Shown: positions 9,277-17,235 of the stretch, piece by piece
Position numbering within the stretch: position 1 is the first letter of the stretch
How the letters are laid out: every line of letters begins with the position of its first letter
DNA from: Parasedimentitalea psychrophila
Lineage (GTDB): Bacteria > Pseudomonadota > Alphaproteobacteria > Rhodobacterales > Rhodobacteraceae
Direction: 5' to 3'
NCBI RefSeq assembly: GCF_030285785.1
Contig: NZ_CP127247.1
Span: 3,743,501 to 3,807,500, forward strand
Length of the DNA: 64,000 bases
Made by a program: the position numbers and the translations under genes
Notes under the pieces: generated by a model
Database searches by the model: none
What the model was told of the DNA's origin: nothing
The model's input: the letters and a program-made list of their open reading frames with translations, nothing else

Positions 9277-9525
9277 AGGCCGGATTTGTAGCCGTTTTGC
9301 TCCGCGTTCGGTTAACCACAAAATCGAGTGTATTTGCAGGCCTGCAGGCGCCCGACCATTCCTTTCCCCTTGTTTTGGAATGGCTTTGTCACGCCCGAAG
9401 TAGACCTCCAGGCGGCCTGACGTTGTTCAGGCTCTCGTGGTAGCGCTGGTGGTGGGGTAATCCCCCCCGAAACTAAGGGGATGTGGAAGTAGAATTTTCT
9501 CGGCAGAATGCATGAGGAGATTTTG

Positions 9526-9789
9526 ATGAAGATGACGAGATATAGCGAACCCCAAATTCTTGCGATCCTACGCCAAGCCGAAGGCGGTGTGCCTGTAACG
9601 GAGCTGTGCCGCGAGCACGGGATGAGCAACGCGTCGTTCTACAAATGGCGATCAAAATACGGTGGTATGGACGCGTCGATGATCAGCCAAATGAAGGCGC
9701 TTGAAGACGAGAACCGGCGGCTGAAAAAGATGTATTCCGAGATGAGCATGCAAGCAGAATTACTGAAGGAAGCCCTGGGAAAAAAGTGA
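9526..9789 (+). CDS. IS407-like transposase OrfA
   Basis: Helix-turn-helix DNA-binding subunit. The start is the ATG following GAGGAG; an earlier in-frame ATG at 9508 is less well placed. HTH is [25 protein letters not shown] leucine-zipper-like stretch follows ([32 protein letters not shown]). It overlaps OrfB by 4 bp, as in IS3 elements that make an OrfAB fusion by frameshifting. MYSEM here is MYAEM in copy 2. Confidence 0.93.
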   Translation: MKMTRYSEPQILAILRQAEGGVPVTELCREHGMSNASFYKWRSKYGGMDASMISQMKALEDENRRLKKMYSEMSMQAELLKEALGKK

Positions 9790-10613
9790 TCCGGCCAGCC
9801 TTACGACGGGGTCTGGCCGAGAAAGCGGTGGCGCGCCACGGTATCAGCATTGCGCTGGCCTGCCGCACGTTTGATGTCAGTGAGACGTGCTATCGTTACA
9901 GCCCGCTCTTGAGCGATGAGAACGAAGAGATTGCCGATCTGCTGGTTGGGCTGACGGCCGCACGGAAGACTTGGGGGTTTGGGCTATGTTTCCTGCATCT
10001 ACGTAACGTGCAAGGTCATTCGTGGAACCACAAAAGGGTTTACCGGATTTACTGCGAACTGGAACTGAACTTGCGGATCAAACCTCGGAAACGGTTAAAG
10101 CGGGACAAACCCGATGCGCTGGCAGTGCCGGACGCCCCGAACATGACCTGGTCGATGGACTTCATGGCGGATCGCCTCGGGGATGGTCGGGCGTTTCGGC
10201 TCTTGAACGTGCTGGATGATTTTAACCGCGAGGGTTTGGGCATCGAGGTCGATTTTTCTTTGCCAGCCGAACGGGTTATTCGCAGCCTTAATCGGATCAT
10301 TGAATGGCGTGGGAAACCAGGAACCATTCGGGTCGATAATGGGCCGGAGTACATCAGTGGTAAGCTGCTGGAATGGGCTGAGAAACAAGGTATTATCATC
10401 CAGTACATTCAACCCGGAAAGCCGCAGCAGAACGCTTACATCGAGCGCTATAATCGCACCGTCAGGCATGAATGGTTGGACCAACATATCATCGAAAACA
10501 TAGAGGAGGCACAGGACTTTGCCACACAATGGCTATGGACTTACAATAATGACCGCCCGAATATGGGCCTCGGCGGCATCACACCCGCAATGAAACTGAA
10601 AATGGCCGCGTAA
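9786..10613 (+). CDS. IS407-like transposase OrfB (DDE integrase core)
   Basis: 275 residues. The DDE triad is visible: Asp in [10 protein letters not shown], Asp in [12 protein letters not shown] and Glu in [16 protein letters not shown]. The HTH-like N-terminal region ([19 protein letters not shown]) is present. The frame is intact, so this copy may be active. The identical frame in copy 2 supports recent movement. Confidence 0.93.
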   Translation: MIRPALRRGLAEKAVARHGISIALACRTFDVSETCYRYSPLLSDENEEIADLLVGLTAARKTWGFGLCFLHLRNVQGHSWNHKRVYRIYCELELNLRIKPRKRLKRDKPDALAVPDAPNMTWSMDFMADRLGDGRAFRLLNVLDDFNREGLGIEVDFSLPAERVIRSLNRIIEWRGKPGTIRVDNGPEYISGKLLEWAEKQGIIIQYIQPGKPQQNAYIERYNRTVRHEWLDQHIIENIEEAQDFATQWLWTYNNDRPNMGLGGITPAMKLKMAA

Positions 10614-10756
10614 ATTCTACGACCGCCCCCTGTTAAAAATGGGGGGATTACCGTGGTAGTGATCGACCAAGGCTTCGATTTGGGCTTCTAAATCAGCTGG
10701 CAGGGCGCAATTTTCCAGCAGGATGCGGGTCTTCAGGGTTCGATGCCAGTGTTGTG

Positions 10757-10790
10757 TCGACCGGCAGGGTATTGCGCCGCATCGCTGAGG
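10757..10790 (+). repeat. Hairpin insert, copy K (degenerate)
   Basis: CCGGCAGGGTATTGCG is identical over 16 bases to copy B. The head before it (CACTGC) and the tail are decayed. It lies exactly where an IS3-type OrfB remnant (minus strand) meets an IS110 remnant (plus strand). Confidence 0.6.
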
Positions 10791-11038
10791 CGCGGAATCG
10801 GCATTTCTAAAGATACGCTGGACGCATTTGGGTTCTCGAAGCGCCAGCACAAACAATTCTCCAACACCAAACCGCCCGGCAGGCCCTGATCAAGAACCAA
10901 ACCTCCGCAATACACCCGCTGTTGAAGAAGCAATCCATCCTGCGCTTGCGCCAAGTTGAACGCGACCTCGCACAGATCGACGCCACAATTATAACGATCA
11001 ACCCAGCTGACAAAATACTCTCTGAAAAGGCAGGCTAA
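10791..11038 (+). pseudogene. IS110-family transposase remnant, internally deleted
   Basis: The plus strand encodes GIGISKDTLDAFGFSKRQHKQFSNTK, the N-terminal catalytic region of IS110 transposases. In another frame it then encodes RQALIKNQTSAIHPLLKKQS and RQVERDLAQIDATI, which normally lies ~100 residues further on. The join near 10865-10880 reads CCCGGCAGGC, resembling both native Arg-Gln codons and the hairpin-insert head, so it cannot be assigned. The frame ends at 11038. Confidence 0.7.
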
Positions 11039-11040
11039 AC

Positions 11041-11610
11041 GACGCAGGTGTTGAAATATCGCTGGTGGATGATGCGTTCAATGACGCAGCCTTGGCGATC
11101 CAGCCGCGGGTGCAGGGGCTGAAAATAATTGTCTATTGCGGCGAGCGCGACACTCCTGATGGTATGGAGAAATACGAGGACATGCTCGCGGCTGTTGAAC
11201 CTACCCTTGATAACGGCTGCGGCGGCGTTGACCAACCCGAGGATATACGCGGCGACAAAGGCCTGATGAAGGACCACGAGCTTGGGCTGATTGAACGAAG
11301 GTGCGGTCCGTTCCGCGCCGACCTGCAAGAGCCTTACCGCCTGCGGCTGTCTGGCGACCTTATCAGCCGCGTCACCGACGCTGTTCCGGCTGAGGTGTCG
11401 GACCGGCAGAACCGCGCTCTGGAATCGATATATCCGATTGTTTATATTGAGGCGCTCAGGGTGAATATCCGCGATGCTCCCCTTCGGGTATTTTGCAAAT
11501 GCCCTGCCGGGCAGTGCAGGGCCAAATTCTGGCTCTCAATCATGAAGACCCTGCTCCACATGTCATGCCAGGCGCTGCCGGATATTTATCAACCGGCCAG
11601 AGCGCAGCTT
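11041..11610 (+). pseudogene. Mixed remnant including IS256-family transposase fragments
   Basis: The frame is open throughout. Residues ~1-90 (DAALAIQPRVQGLKIIVYCG, DTPDGMEKYEDMLAAVEPTL) are not recognised. From ~11330 it matches IS256-type transposase (RLRLSGDLISRVTDAVPAEV, RALESIYPIVYIEALRVNIRD), then after a hairpin insert AKFWLSIMKTLL. The ~35 residues that normally separate IRD and AKFWL are missing, so the insert marks a deletion junction. Confidence 0.65.
11479..11516 (-). repeat. Hairpin insert, copy J
   Basis: 38 bp. On the minus strand: head CACTGCCCGGCA, an 18-base hairpin whose arms include GGCATTT and AAATACC, tail CGAAGGGG. It sits between two IS256-type transposase segments that are normally ~35 codons apart. 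Confidence 0.85.
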
Positions 11611-12160
11611 TGAACGCCGGAAATTTCCTTAGTGTGGATTGCTACCAGTGGCTTCCTTGGCGGGGTCCGGATTTGCAAGAACCACCCGGACCAGCGCGCG
11701 ACGAATAACCCCTGGCGTCATTGCCGCAGTGGTTGCTTTGTCCTTGGGGCGATCGCTCCAATTGGCTCCGCGAAGGCTGGGCCGATGCAAACCTCATTTG
11801 GCCCCGACTCCATTGTCGGCGTCGAGAAATTGGAGTCCCTGGCGTGCATGCCAGATCGGCGCATATGAAGGCCTGCGGCGCGCGCACCATGGACATGCTG
11901 GCCGATCGAGTGATCCACATCCGGTCGCCAACTTAACCGCTTAGCCAGGCCGACTTGATGGGAACCCCTCATATCTGGTCTGTAGGTGATGCCGTCAGGC
12001 GTTTACGGTAAGCTGCCATTAAGCGGGTAGGGGCTGATCGGCTTAATGATTTCGGGTATAAATAGGATATTTAGCGGCAAGTTAAGGGCATCTCTGGGGC
12101 AGATATCGGATTGAGCCTCCCCCCAAAGTGGCCCGCCCCTATGATAAGGAAACCGGAGGA
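11611..12160. other. Non-coding IS debris
   Basis: No convincing gene. Short open frames on both strands show no recognisable motif. The stretch between the IS256-like remnant and the next IS3 OrfA remnant is probably decayed transposon or plasmid sequence. Confidence 0.5.
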
Positions 12161-12167
12161 CCATAGG

Positions 12168-12485
12168 TGGCAATTAAGAGACCCAAGGCCGAAGAGATTG
12201 TCGTGAAGTTATGGCAGGTTGAAGTTTTGATGGGGCAAGGTATGGCCCGAATAGGCGCGATCAGACAGATCAGTGTGACTGAACAAATCTATTACCGCTG
12301 GAAGAAGAAATGAGCCGTTGAAGGCGCCATTGGTTCGAGCCCAGCGGCGAATGCGGAATGGGCACGGAACAACTCAAGGAACTAAAGCGGCTTCAGAAAA
12401 AGAATGAGCGCCTTCGGCGTGCGGTTTCTGACCTGACCCTGGACAAATTGATCTTGAGGGAGGCCACAACGGGAGTGATGGCCGT
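12168..12485 (+). pseudogene. IS3-family OrfA remnant
   Basis: Starts GTG GCA ATT after GGAGGACCATAG. It encodes IKRPKAEEIVVKLWQVEVLM and VTEQIYYRWKKK, then a stop. In another frame it continues with ELKRLQKKNERLRRAVSDLT and LDKLILREA. This is the HTH plus coiled-coil OrfA of the RPTDAEI-type IS3 elements, broken by at least one frameshift. No OrfB follows: the IS5 element begins 15 bp later. Confidence 0.75.
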
Positions 12486-12564
12486 CTTGGAAACGGTCTA
12501 GGGTCAGGACCCATTGATTTTGTGATGGAAGTCTGAATCACTGTCCCCAAACAGGAGCAGTGAT

Positions 12565-13365
12565 ATGAGCGATCTTTTCTGGCTAACGGACTCCCAGATG
12601 TCCCGTCTTAAGCCGTTCTTTCCAAAATCGCATGGGAAGCCTCGCGTTCACTGCCCGGCAGGGCATTGAATAGCAATGTCCCGAGAGGGATGATGGACGT
12701 GTCCTGAGCGGACTAATATTTATTAACCGCAATGGGTTAAGGTGGCGGGATGCTCCAGCGGAATACGCCACCCCGAAGACACTCTACAACAGGTGGGTCC
12801 GCTGGAGCCGCAAGGCGATATTCGCCCGCATTCTCATGGAGTTGGCCTGCGAGTGTGACAAGACCGACGTGCTTATGATTGATGCGACCCATCTTAAAGC
12901 GCACCGAACGGCATCAAGCCTGGCTCTCAAAAAGGGGGCAAAACCCGCCTGATTGGGCTGACAAAGGGTGGTTTGAACTCAAAACTGCACGCCGTGACCG
13001 ATGCATTCGGTCGCCCGATCCGGTTGTAGCTGATCGCTGGAAACGACGTGAGTGATTACATCGGCGCACGTGCCCTGATGGCGTCCCTTCCGAGGGCCAA
13101 ATGGTTGCTCGCTGATCGTGGATATGACGCAGATTGGTTTCGTAATGGATTGAAAGATATGAAGATTGAGCCCTGCATTCCGGCACGAAAATCGCGCAAA
13201 CAGATCATCTTGCATGACAAGTCCCGGTACAAATCCCGCCACAAAATCGAAAACATGTTCAGTAAGCTCAAAGACTGGCGACGCATCGCCATGCGTTATG
13301 ACAGATGCCCTGAACTCTTCCTCTCTGCCGTTGCACTCGCCGCAATCGTCTTATTTTGGTTATGA
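12565..13365 (+). pseudogene. IS5-family transposase, interrupted
   Basis: Starts MSDLFWLTDSQMSRLKPFFP after a GGAG site. At HGKPRV the frame is broken by hairpin insert A, then continues DGRVLSGLIFINRNGLRWRD and VLMIDATHLKAHRTASS. At AAAAAGGGGG (~12930) the frame must shift, as in the natural two-frame IS427-type genes. The second half (LLADRGYDADWFR, SRHKIENMFSKLKDWRRIAM) has an additional in-frame TAG after GRPIRL (~13027). Insert plus stop make it non-functional as read. Confidence 0.85.
12649..12689 (+). repeat. Hairpin insert, copy A
   Basis: Head CACTGCCCGGCA, arms GGGCATTG and CAATGTCC around a short loop, tail CGAGAGGG. It separates Val (GTT) from Asp-Gly-Arg of the IS5 transposase. 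The frame on each side requires a net gain of 40 bases (41 if the last G is element-derived). Confidence 0.92.
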
Positions 13366-13463
13366 GTCCTGACCCTAGAGACATCTTATTCTTTATGCAT
13401 TCTTCTTGTATTCTGTATATTTAGTAATACTATTAATAACTTACTGATATCTCCCCTGGCTTA

Positions 13464-14093
13464 TTAAGAGTGCTCAATACTGACTTCTGGGGTCAGGCCC
13501 ACATGCTCTTTGAATACCCGGATCATGACCTCCTGTGCCTCAACATCGTTCTCCCCCGGCACAAGCACAGCACCATGAATGGGGAGCGCTGGTATGTTCT
13601 TGTCTTTCAGGGCCAAAAGAACAGAAACAAGGATGTCTGACTCCTGCCGCATGAGCAGCATGCCAACCCCGGCACCAAATCGATGAACAATCAGTGGATG
13701 CCTATTGCTGACTGCCTCAAGTATTTCAGTCAGTGATATCCTCTTTGGGATGGTTTTCCTGGCTCGCTTGGGCATGCGTCCCAGAGGTTTACTGGCGTTA
13801 ATGGCCGCCTGAATGACCTTCTTGACGCCAGGACGACAGCTTGTCGGGATACCAAATTCAGACAGGTCGTAGAGGTCGCCTTCTGGAGGCGTAGTCCCCT
13901 CAAGTCCGTAAAGCAGCATGAGACCCATCTGGCCGTAGTCGAGCTCTGCAACGTAATCCTCGCCTAGCATCATGTTTTCAAGACGTTCAGAGAGTTTCAA
14001 ACGTTGCCAGAATCCGCCATACAGCCTGCCTCCCTGCGCAAAGTCAGAGATGTTAAATATGCGCTTCAGACGACGATCATGAGAGTTGATGTC
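13464..14093 (-). pseudogene. Family A polymerase-palm-like protein, copy 1, interrupted by IS
   Basis: The frame begins past the IS (LEKTDVSCSLPD) and resumes at INSHDRRLKRIFN, then GGRLYGGFWQRLK, a motif-A-like stretch VAELDYGQMGLMLLYGLEG and VKKVIQAAINASK. The motif-C-like PIHGAVLVPGEN has Gly where copy 2 has the expected Asp (PIHDAVLV). This layout (RxYGGFWQ, LDYxxMxxxLLY, IHDxxLV) resembles polymerase-palm proteins of mobile elements. The IS insertion and the Asp-to-Gly change suggest a dead copy. In frame, after removing the IS, it is continuous with ORF224 except for one TGA. Confidence 0.7.
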
Positions 14094-14131
14094 TGGACCT
14101 GTCCCGCTTTCGTTCCGCCCCTTGTGCTCAT

Positions 14132-14989
14132 TTAGGCGGCGATCTTTTCAAAAGCCAAGGGACTTTTCCAGCCTAATGCCGAGTGTCTCCGGCGGGGATT
14201 ATAGAACCCATTAATGTACTCGAAGATGGCGATCTCAGCAGCCCTGCGGGTTTGCCAAGAGTGCCGCCAGATCAATTCCGCTTTGATGGTTTTGAAGAAG
14301 GTTTCCATTGCGGCGTTATCATAGCAATTACCCTTGCCGCTCATGGATACCTTGAAGCCATACCGGCGCAGGATTTTCTGGTAATCCTGCGAGCAATATT
14401 GGCTGCCCCTATCAGAATGATGGATGCATCCTTTGGGCGGCCTGCGCAGGGTTATGGCCATGTTCAGCGCCCGTATGGCCAGATCGCGCTTCATCCGGTT
14501 GCTGACAGCCCAACCGACCACGCGCCTGGAGTACAGGTCCAGAACCACGGCCAGATAGAGCCAGCCCTCGCGGGTCCAGATGTAGCTGATATCAACAACC
14601 CATTTTTGATTGGGTCGATCTGCTGAGAAGTTCCGGTTCAGCAGGTTTGGCGTGATGTTGAACTTGTGATTGCTGTCCGTTGTGGCCTTGTACTTACGGG
14701 TTCTGACAACAGATATGCCGTTCTGGCGCATCAATCGGCCGACACGGCGGTGACCAATATCCAGACCAAGCTCTTTCAGTTCTTCGACCATTCTCGGTCG
14801 GCCGTAGCTCTGCAAACTCAGGCGGTGCTGCTCCCGGATGTGGGCCAACAGAACCATATCCCCACGTTGACGCTGGCAGGCAGGGCGTTTGCGCCAGGCT
14901 CGGTAGCCACGTGGGGTGACATCCACAATCCGGCAAAGTCGCTCTGTGGGAATGCTATTGCGGTGCTTTTCAACAAATGAAAACCTCAT
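14132..14989 (-). CDS. IS3-family transposase OrfB (1231-bp IS, copy 1)
   Basis: 285 residues, starting MRFSFVEKHRNSIPTERLCR. DDE residues are visible in VVDISYIWTREG, HHSDRGSQYCS and NCYDNAAMETFFKTIKAELI. It overlaps OrfA by 4 bp. The protein is identical to copy 2; copy 3 differs in VDISHIWT. Confidence 0.95.
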   Translation of the reverse strand: MRFSFVEKHRNSIPTERLCRIVDVTPRGYRAWRKRPACQRQRGDMVLLAHIREQHRLSLQSYGRPRMVEELKELGLDIGHRRVGRLMRQNGISVVRTRKYKATTDSNHKFNITPNLLNRNFSADRPNQKWVVDISYIWTREGWLYLAVVLDLYSRRVVGWAVSNRMKRDLAIRALNMAITLRRPPKGCIHHSDRGSQYCSQDYQKILRRYGFKVSMSGKGNCYDNAAMETFFKTIKAELIWRHSWQTRRAAEIAIFEYINGFYNPRRRHSALGWKSPLAFEKIAA

Positions 14990-15261
14990 TTGCTTTGGTC
15001 CGCAAAGAAGATTGTTGCTTTTTTTAGCAGCTCCCTCTCCTCACGTAGAAGGCGGTTTTCCCGGCGAAGGCGCTCGTTCTCATTGGCCAGTTCCTGATCC
15101 TCTTTCGAAACAACGTCCGCGTCACGATAGGTTCTGATCCACTTGCACAGGGTGGACATACCAACCCCAAGATCGGAGGACACCTGTCGGCGGGTCAGCC
15201 CGCTGGTCAGTGCGATCCGCACTGCGTCGCGTTTGAATTCTTCGGATGGTCGTGGTGCCAT
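14986..15261 (-). CDS. IS3-family transposase OrfA (1231-bp IS, copy 1)
   Basis: 91 residues: HTH (SGLTRRQVSSDLGVGMSTLC) followed by a coiled coil (ELANENERLRRENRLLREER) and KKATIFFADQSK. It differs from copies 2 and 3 by Val for Ala in RRQVSS. A GGAG site precedes the ATG. Confidence 0.94.
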   Translation of the reverse strand: MAPRPSEEFKRDAVRIALTSGLTRRQVSSDLGVGMSTLCKWIRTYRDADVVSKEDQELANENERLRRENRLLREERELLKKATIFFADQSK

Positions 15262-15360
15262 GGTGTATCTCCTTTGGGGCAGAATATGCTCTCAAAGGGG
15301 CGGAACAATACCGTGACAGGTCCAGTCCGGGAGGGAGCAGGAGACGTCTGTCTTTTCCAG

Positions 15361-16035
15361 TCAAGTGTTGATGACCTGCATCTGCTCTCTGAGGGTAGGG
15401 GTCTCTTCTGTGTCTGCATATTCGACCAGTTTGCCGGGTTTATCGTCCCGTTGTTTAGGTTCTCTCAGCAGAATGACTTCTTCATCTGGTGTTCGTCCGA
15501 TATCAGCAAAGGTGATGCATGAGCCTTCAATCAGGCGCAAAAGCCTAGATCCCGAGCCAAGAACTGTCTGTTTTCCGCTGACGGCAACGTTCAAAGCCTG
15601 ATCTTTGATCGTGAACTTACGTTCTCCCGCAGACAAAGAGATGAAAGACATCTCTTCGGCAGACATTACCTTCAGGATATCAGAAAGGGTCTTGCCAAGC
15701 GCCACATCTTTGTAGCGGGATTTCGATCGCAGGATCTGGTGGCTTTGGGTGACATGAACTTGCCCACCAAGAACTTCCAACTGGCGGTGAACCAAATCAC
15801 ACACAACAGCTTCAACTGTGGCTTCGTAGGTGGCTTGAGCAGCAGCATTCCGTCTTCGTTTGCGCTTCTTATAGTAGGCTTCATACCCTTCCATGAATCG
15901 CAGAACGTCCTGGACCAGCGCCGTCATGGCAGTGGAGGCACAGCAACGATGTGGGTTGAAAGGGCGGGCAGGAATATCGTCAGTCGTTGGATCCGACTTG
16001 AGCGGGGCTGCTCCTGAATTCCCGGAGGGTGTCAT
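15361..16035 (-). CDS. ORF224, N-terminal part of the palm-like protein, copy 1
   Basis: 224 residues. The ATG overlaps the stop of the integrase gene (ATGA), so the two are coupled. Basic region YKKRKRRRN near residue 57; the C-terminus reads DEEVILLREPKQRDDKPGKL then DTEETPTLREQMQVINT. In mobile-element polymerase-like proteins as I know them, a similar KLVDYEDTxETxxMRxxL stretch immediately precedes the GGRxYGGxWQ palm start, so ORF224 is probably the N-terminal half of one protein. It ends at TGA, and after removing the IS the same frame continues into the palm part. The same TGA is in copy 2. Confidence 0.65.
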   Translation of the reverse strand: MTPSGNSGAAPLKSDPTTDDIPARPFNPHRCCASTAMTALVQDVLRFMEGYEAYYKKRKRRRNAAAQATYEATVEAVVCDLVHRQLEVLGGQVHVTQSHQILRSKSRYKDVALGKTLSDILKVMSAEEMSFISLSAGERKFTIKDQALNVAVSGKQTVLGSGSRLLRLIEGSCITFADIGRTPDEEVILLREPKQRDDKPGKLVEYADTEETPTLREQMQVINT

Positions 16036-16535
16036 AGGCCATTCTCTAGGTTGGATTTGTCCATCCAGTCGCGCAACACGTCAATTTTGAACCCAGCTCC
16101 GTACCGTGCAGCGACCTCTTTGTTGCTGTGACCAAGGATCACTTTGCTGATTTCTTCAGGACAACTGGTGTTTCTCAGGTCGTCCTTCTTCCTGTGCCGT
16201 AGGCTGTGCAACGCCTTCTTGGGGTCAGAGATGACTTTCCTGAAGCGTTTCATCATCGTTGCTGAGGCTGCAGTATTTCCTTTGTCGCGACCATACCGAT
16301 CAAAAATTGGTGCCTCCTCCAGCTTGTTCTCTCTATGCTCCTGTAACGCTTCGTCCAATCGGTCAGATATGGGCAGCCGTCGCTCGCTGCTAACTGTCTT
16401 CAACCCTAGGTGGTCTCCGGCAGTATTCCCGGCGTCTTTGATCTTCAATTTGTGGAAAGGGTTGCTAGCCGACAGGCCGCGCTCGTCGATTGTGTGGTTC
16501 ACCACTGCTCTGATGAAATTGACGTAGCGGGTCAC
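16032..16535 (-). pseudogene. Tyrosine recombinase, catalytic C-terminal part, copy 1
   Basis: The open frame starts at GTG 16535. The C-terminal catalytic pattern is present: HSLRHRKKDDLRN (His, Arg) near residue 117, ILGHSNKEVAARYGAGF (His/Tyr region) near residue 140. Upstream of the GTG an otherwise sensible frame (QGVLDPFGTLKLMKPP) joins NSVTRYVNFIRAVV only if one C is removed from a run of seven at ~16545. The N-terminal core-binding domain is therefore frameshifted or short. It overlaps ORF224 by 4 bp. Confidence 0.7.
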
Positions 16536-16540
16536 GCTGT

Positions 16541-17235
16541 TGGGGGGGCTTCATCAGCTTTAGTGTCCCAAAAGGGTCCAATACCCCTTGGTTTCTTTGC
16601 ATTTATAGCAAAATCAAGGGGAATTGGCTCCGGCGGTAGGGATCGACTTTGTAAATAACTTCTTGTTTTAATGAAACTATATCCGGTGATCTGAAAATAA
16701 AAGGGTCCGAAAAGGGTCCAAAGGCAGATCGTCGGATCTTGTTAACTCCTCTGTTTTGTCGATCTTGGCCGTCCTCTGATGGGCGCGGCTCCGTCACAGA
16801 TGCATCGAGCAGGTTGGTAGGGCAACAGGCAATTTGGGCAGCCGTAAACTGGAGTAGTCAAGTAGCCAGGTAGTCGGGCTGAAAGATATGACCAGAGGAC
16901 TGACCACCCCCCTTGGGTCGCCATTCTCCGAGGCCTTGGTGAACAGGCAAAAGGAGACATTCGTTTCGGCATGTGTCGATGACAACAAGGCAACTTTGCA
17001 GATTTTTCGGTTGTAAATCCAACTGCCGCGGACGGCCCAAACCGGCCCCTCGTGCAAAACCCGTCTAACGGCAGCTTCCAGCCCTTCTACGACATTCGTG
17101 CTGGGTGCAGCATGACGCGGTATATCGAGCACAAAGGGCGGACAGCCGCCATTCGCTGCGCGTAGCACCAGTGTCTGCTGTGCGGACTTTCCAGAACTTT
17201 CCGTTGGATAATTCCTGCTGGAGCTCTTGGCCCAT
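16541..17235. other. Intergenic stretch with a dispersed repeat
   Basis: No supported gene: a 124-codon minus-strand frame at 16794-17168 has no recognisable feature. At ~17132-17190, CAAAGGGCGG ... GCCATTCGCTGCGC matches the dispersed intergenic repeat also found near 29.29, 36.75 and 55.75 kb. The rest is unassigned. Confidence 0.5.

Larger units (their letters stand above)
9456..10652 (+). mobile_element. IS3 family (IS407-group-like) insertion sequence, copy 1, complete
   Basis: 1197 bp bounded by inverted ends starting GGTAATCCCCCC and flanked by a 4-bp target duplication GTGG (9452-9455 and 10653-10656), the duplication length typical of the IS407 group. It carries overlapping OrfA and OrfB. 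It inserted into an older IS3-family remnant on the opposite strand. A second copy of identical length is at 50312-51508; the only encoded difference seen is one Ser/Ala change in OrfA. Confidence 0.95.
9360..10760 (-). pseudogene. IS3-family OrfB C-terminal remnant, split by the IS407-like copy
   Basis: On the minus strand, 10756-10653 encodes HWHRTLKTRILLE and DLEAQIEALVDHYH. After removing the IS at 9456-10652 and one TSD copy, it continues as HQRYHESLNNV and, after a frameshift, VYFGRDKAI. These are the last ~70 residues of a common IS3-type integrase (the same type as the fragment at 32168-32355). The upstream part is missing: the remnant ends at the degenerate hairpin insert near 10757. 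Confidence 0.75.
12501..13375 (+). mobile_element. IS5 family (IS427-like) insertion sequence, decayed
   Basis: Bounded by the inverted repeat GGGTCAGGAC / GTCCTGACCC and by TA on each side, consistent with the short TA-type duplication of IS427-like elements. 875 bp including the 40-bp hairpin insert. It carries one two-frame transposase. Confidence 0.85.
14094..15324 (-). mobile_element. IS3 family insertion sequence (1231 bp), copy 1
   Basis: Ends TGGACCTGTCCCGC and, inverted, TGGACCTGTCACGG. Flanked by 3-bp duplication GTC (14091-14093, 15325-15327). The uninterrupted paralogue at 63.08 kb reads GATGTCC, confirming the target. Complete OrfA and OrfB. Copies 2 and 3 are at 30937-32167 and 52027-53258. 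Confidence 0.96.
13384..16540 (-). repeat. Long direct repeat, copy 1 (integrase/ORF224/palm cassette)
   Basis: Apart from the IS at 14094-15324, this stretch repeats 62366-64000 base for base with scattered substitutions, in the same orientation. The homology includes the AT-rich lead (TTCTTGTATT, TATTTAGTAATA) beyond the palm gene's stop and continues past the window end. The coding differences are amino acid changes, so the duplication is not recent to the last base. One copy, at 62 kb, lacks the IS and serves as the empty site. Confidence 0.92.
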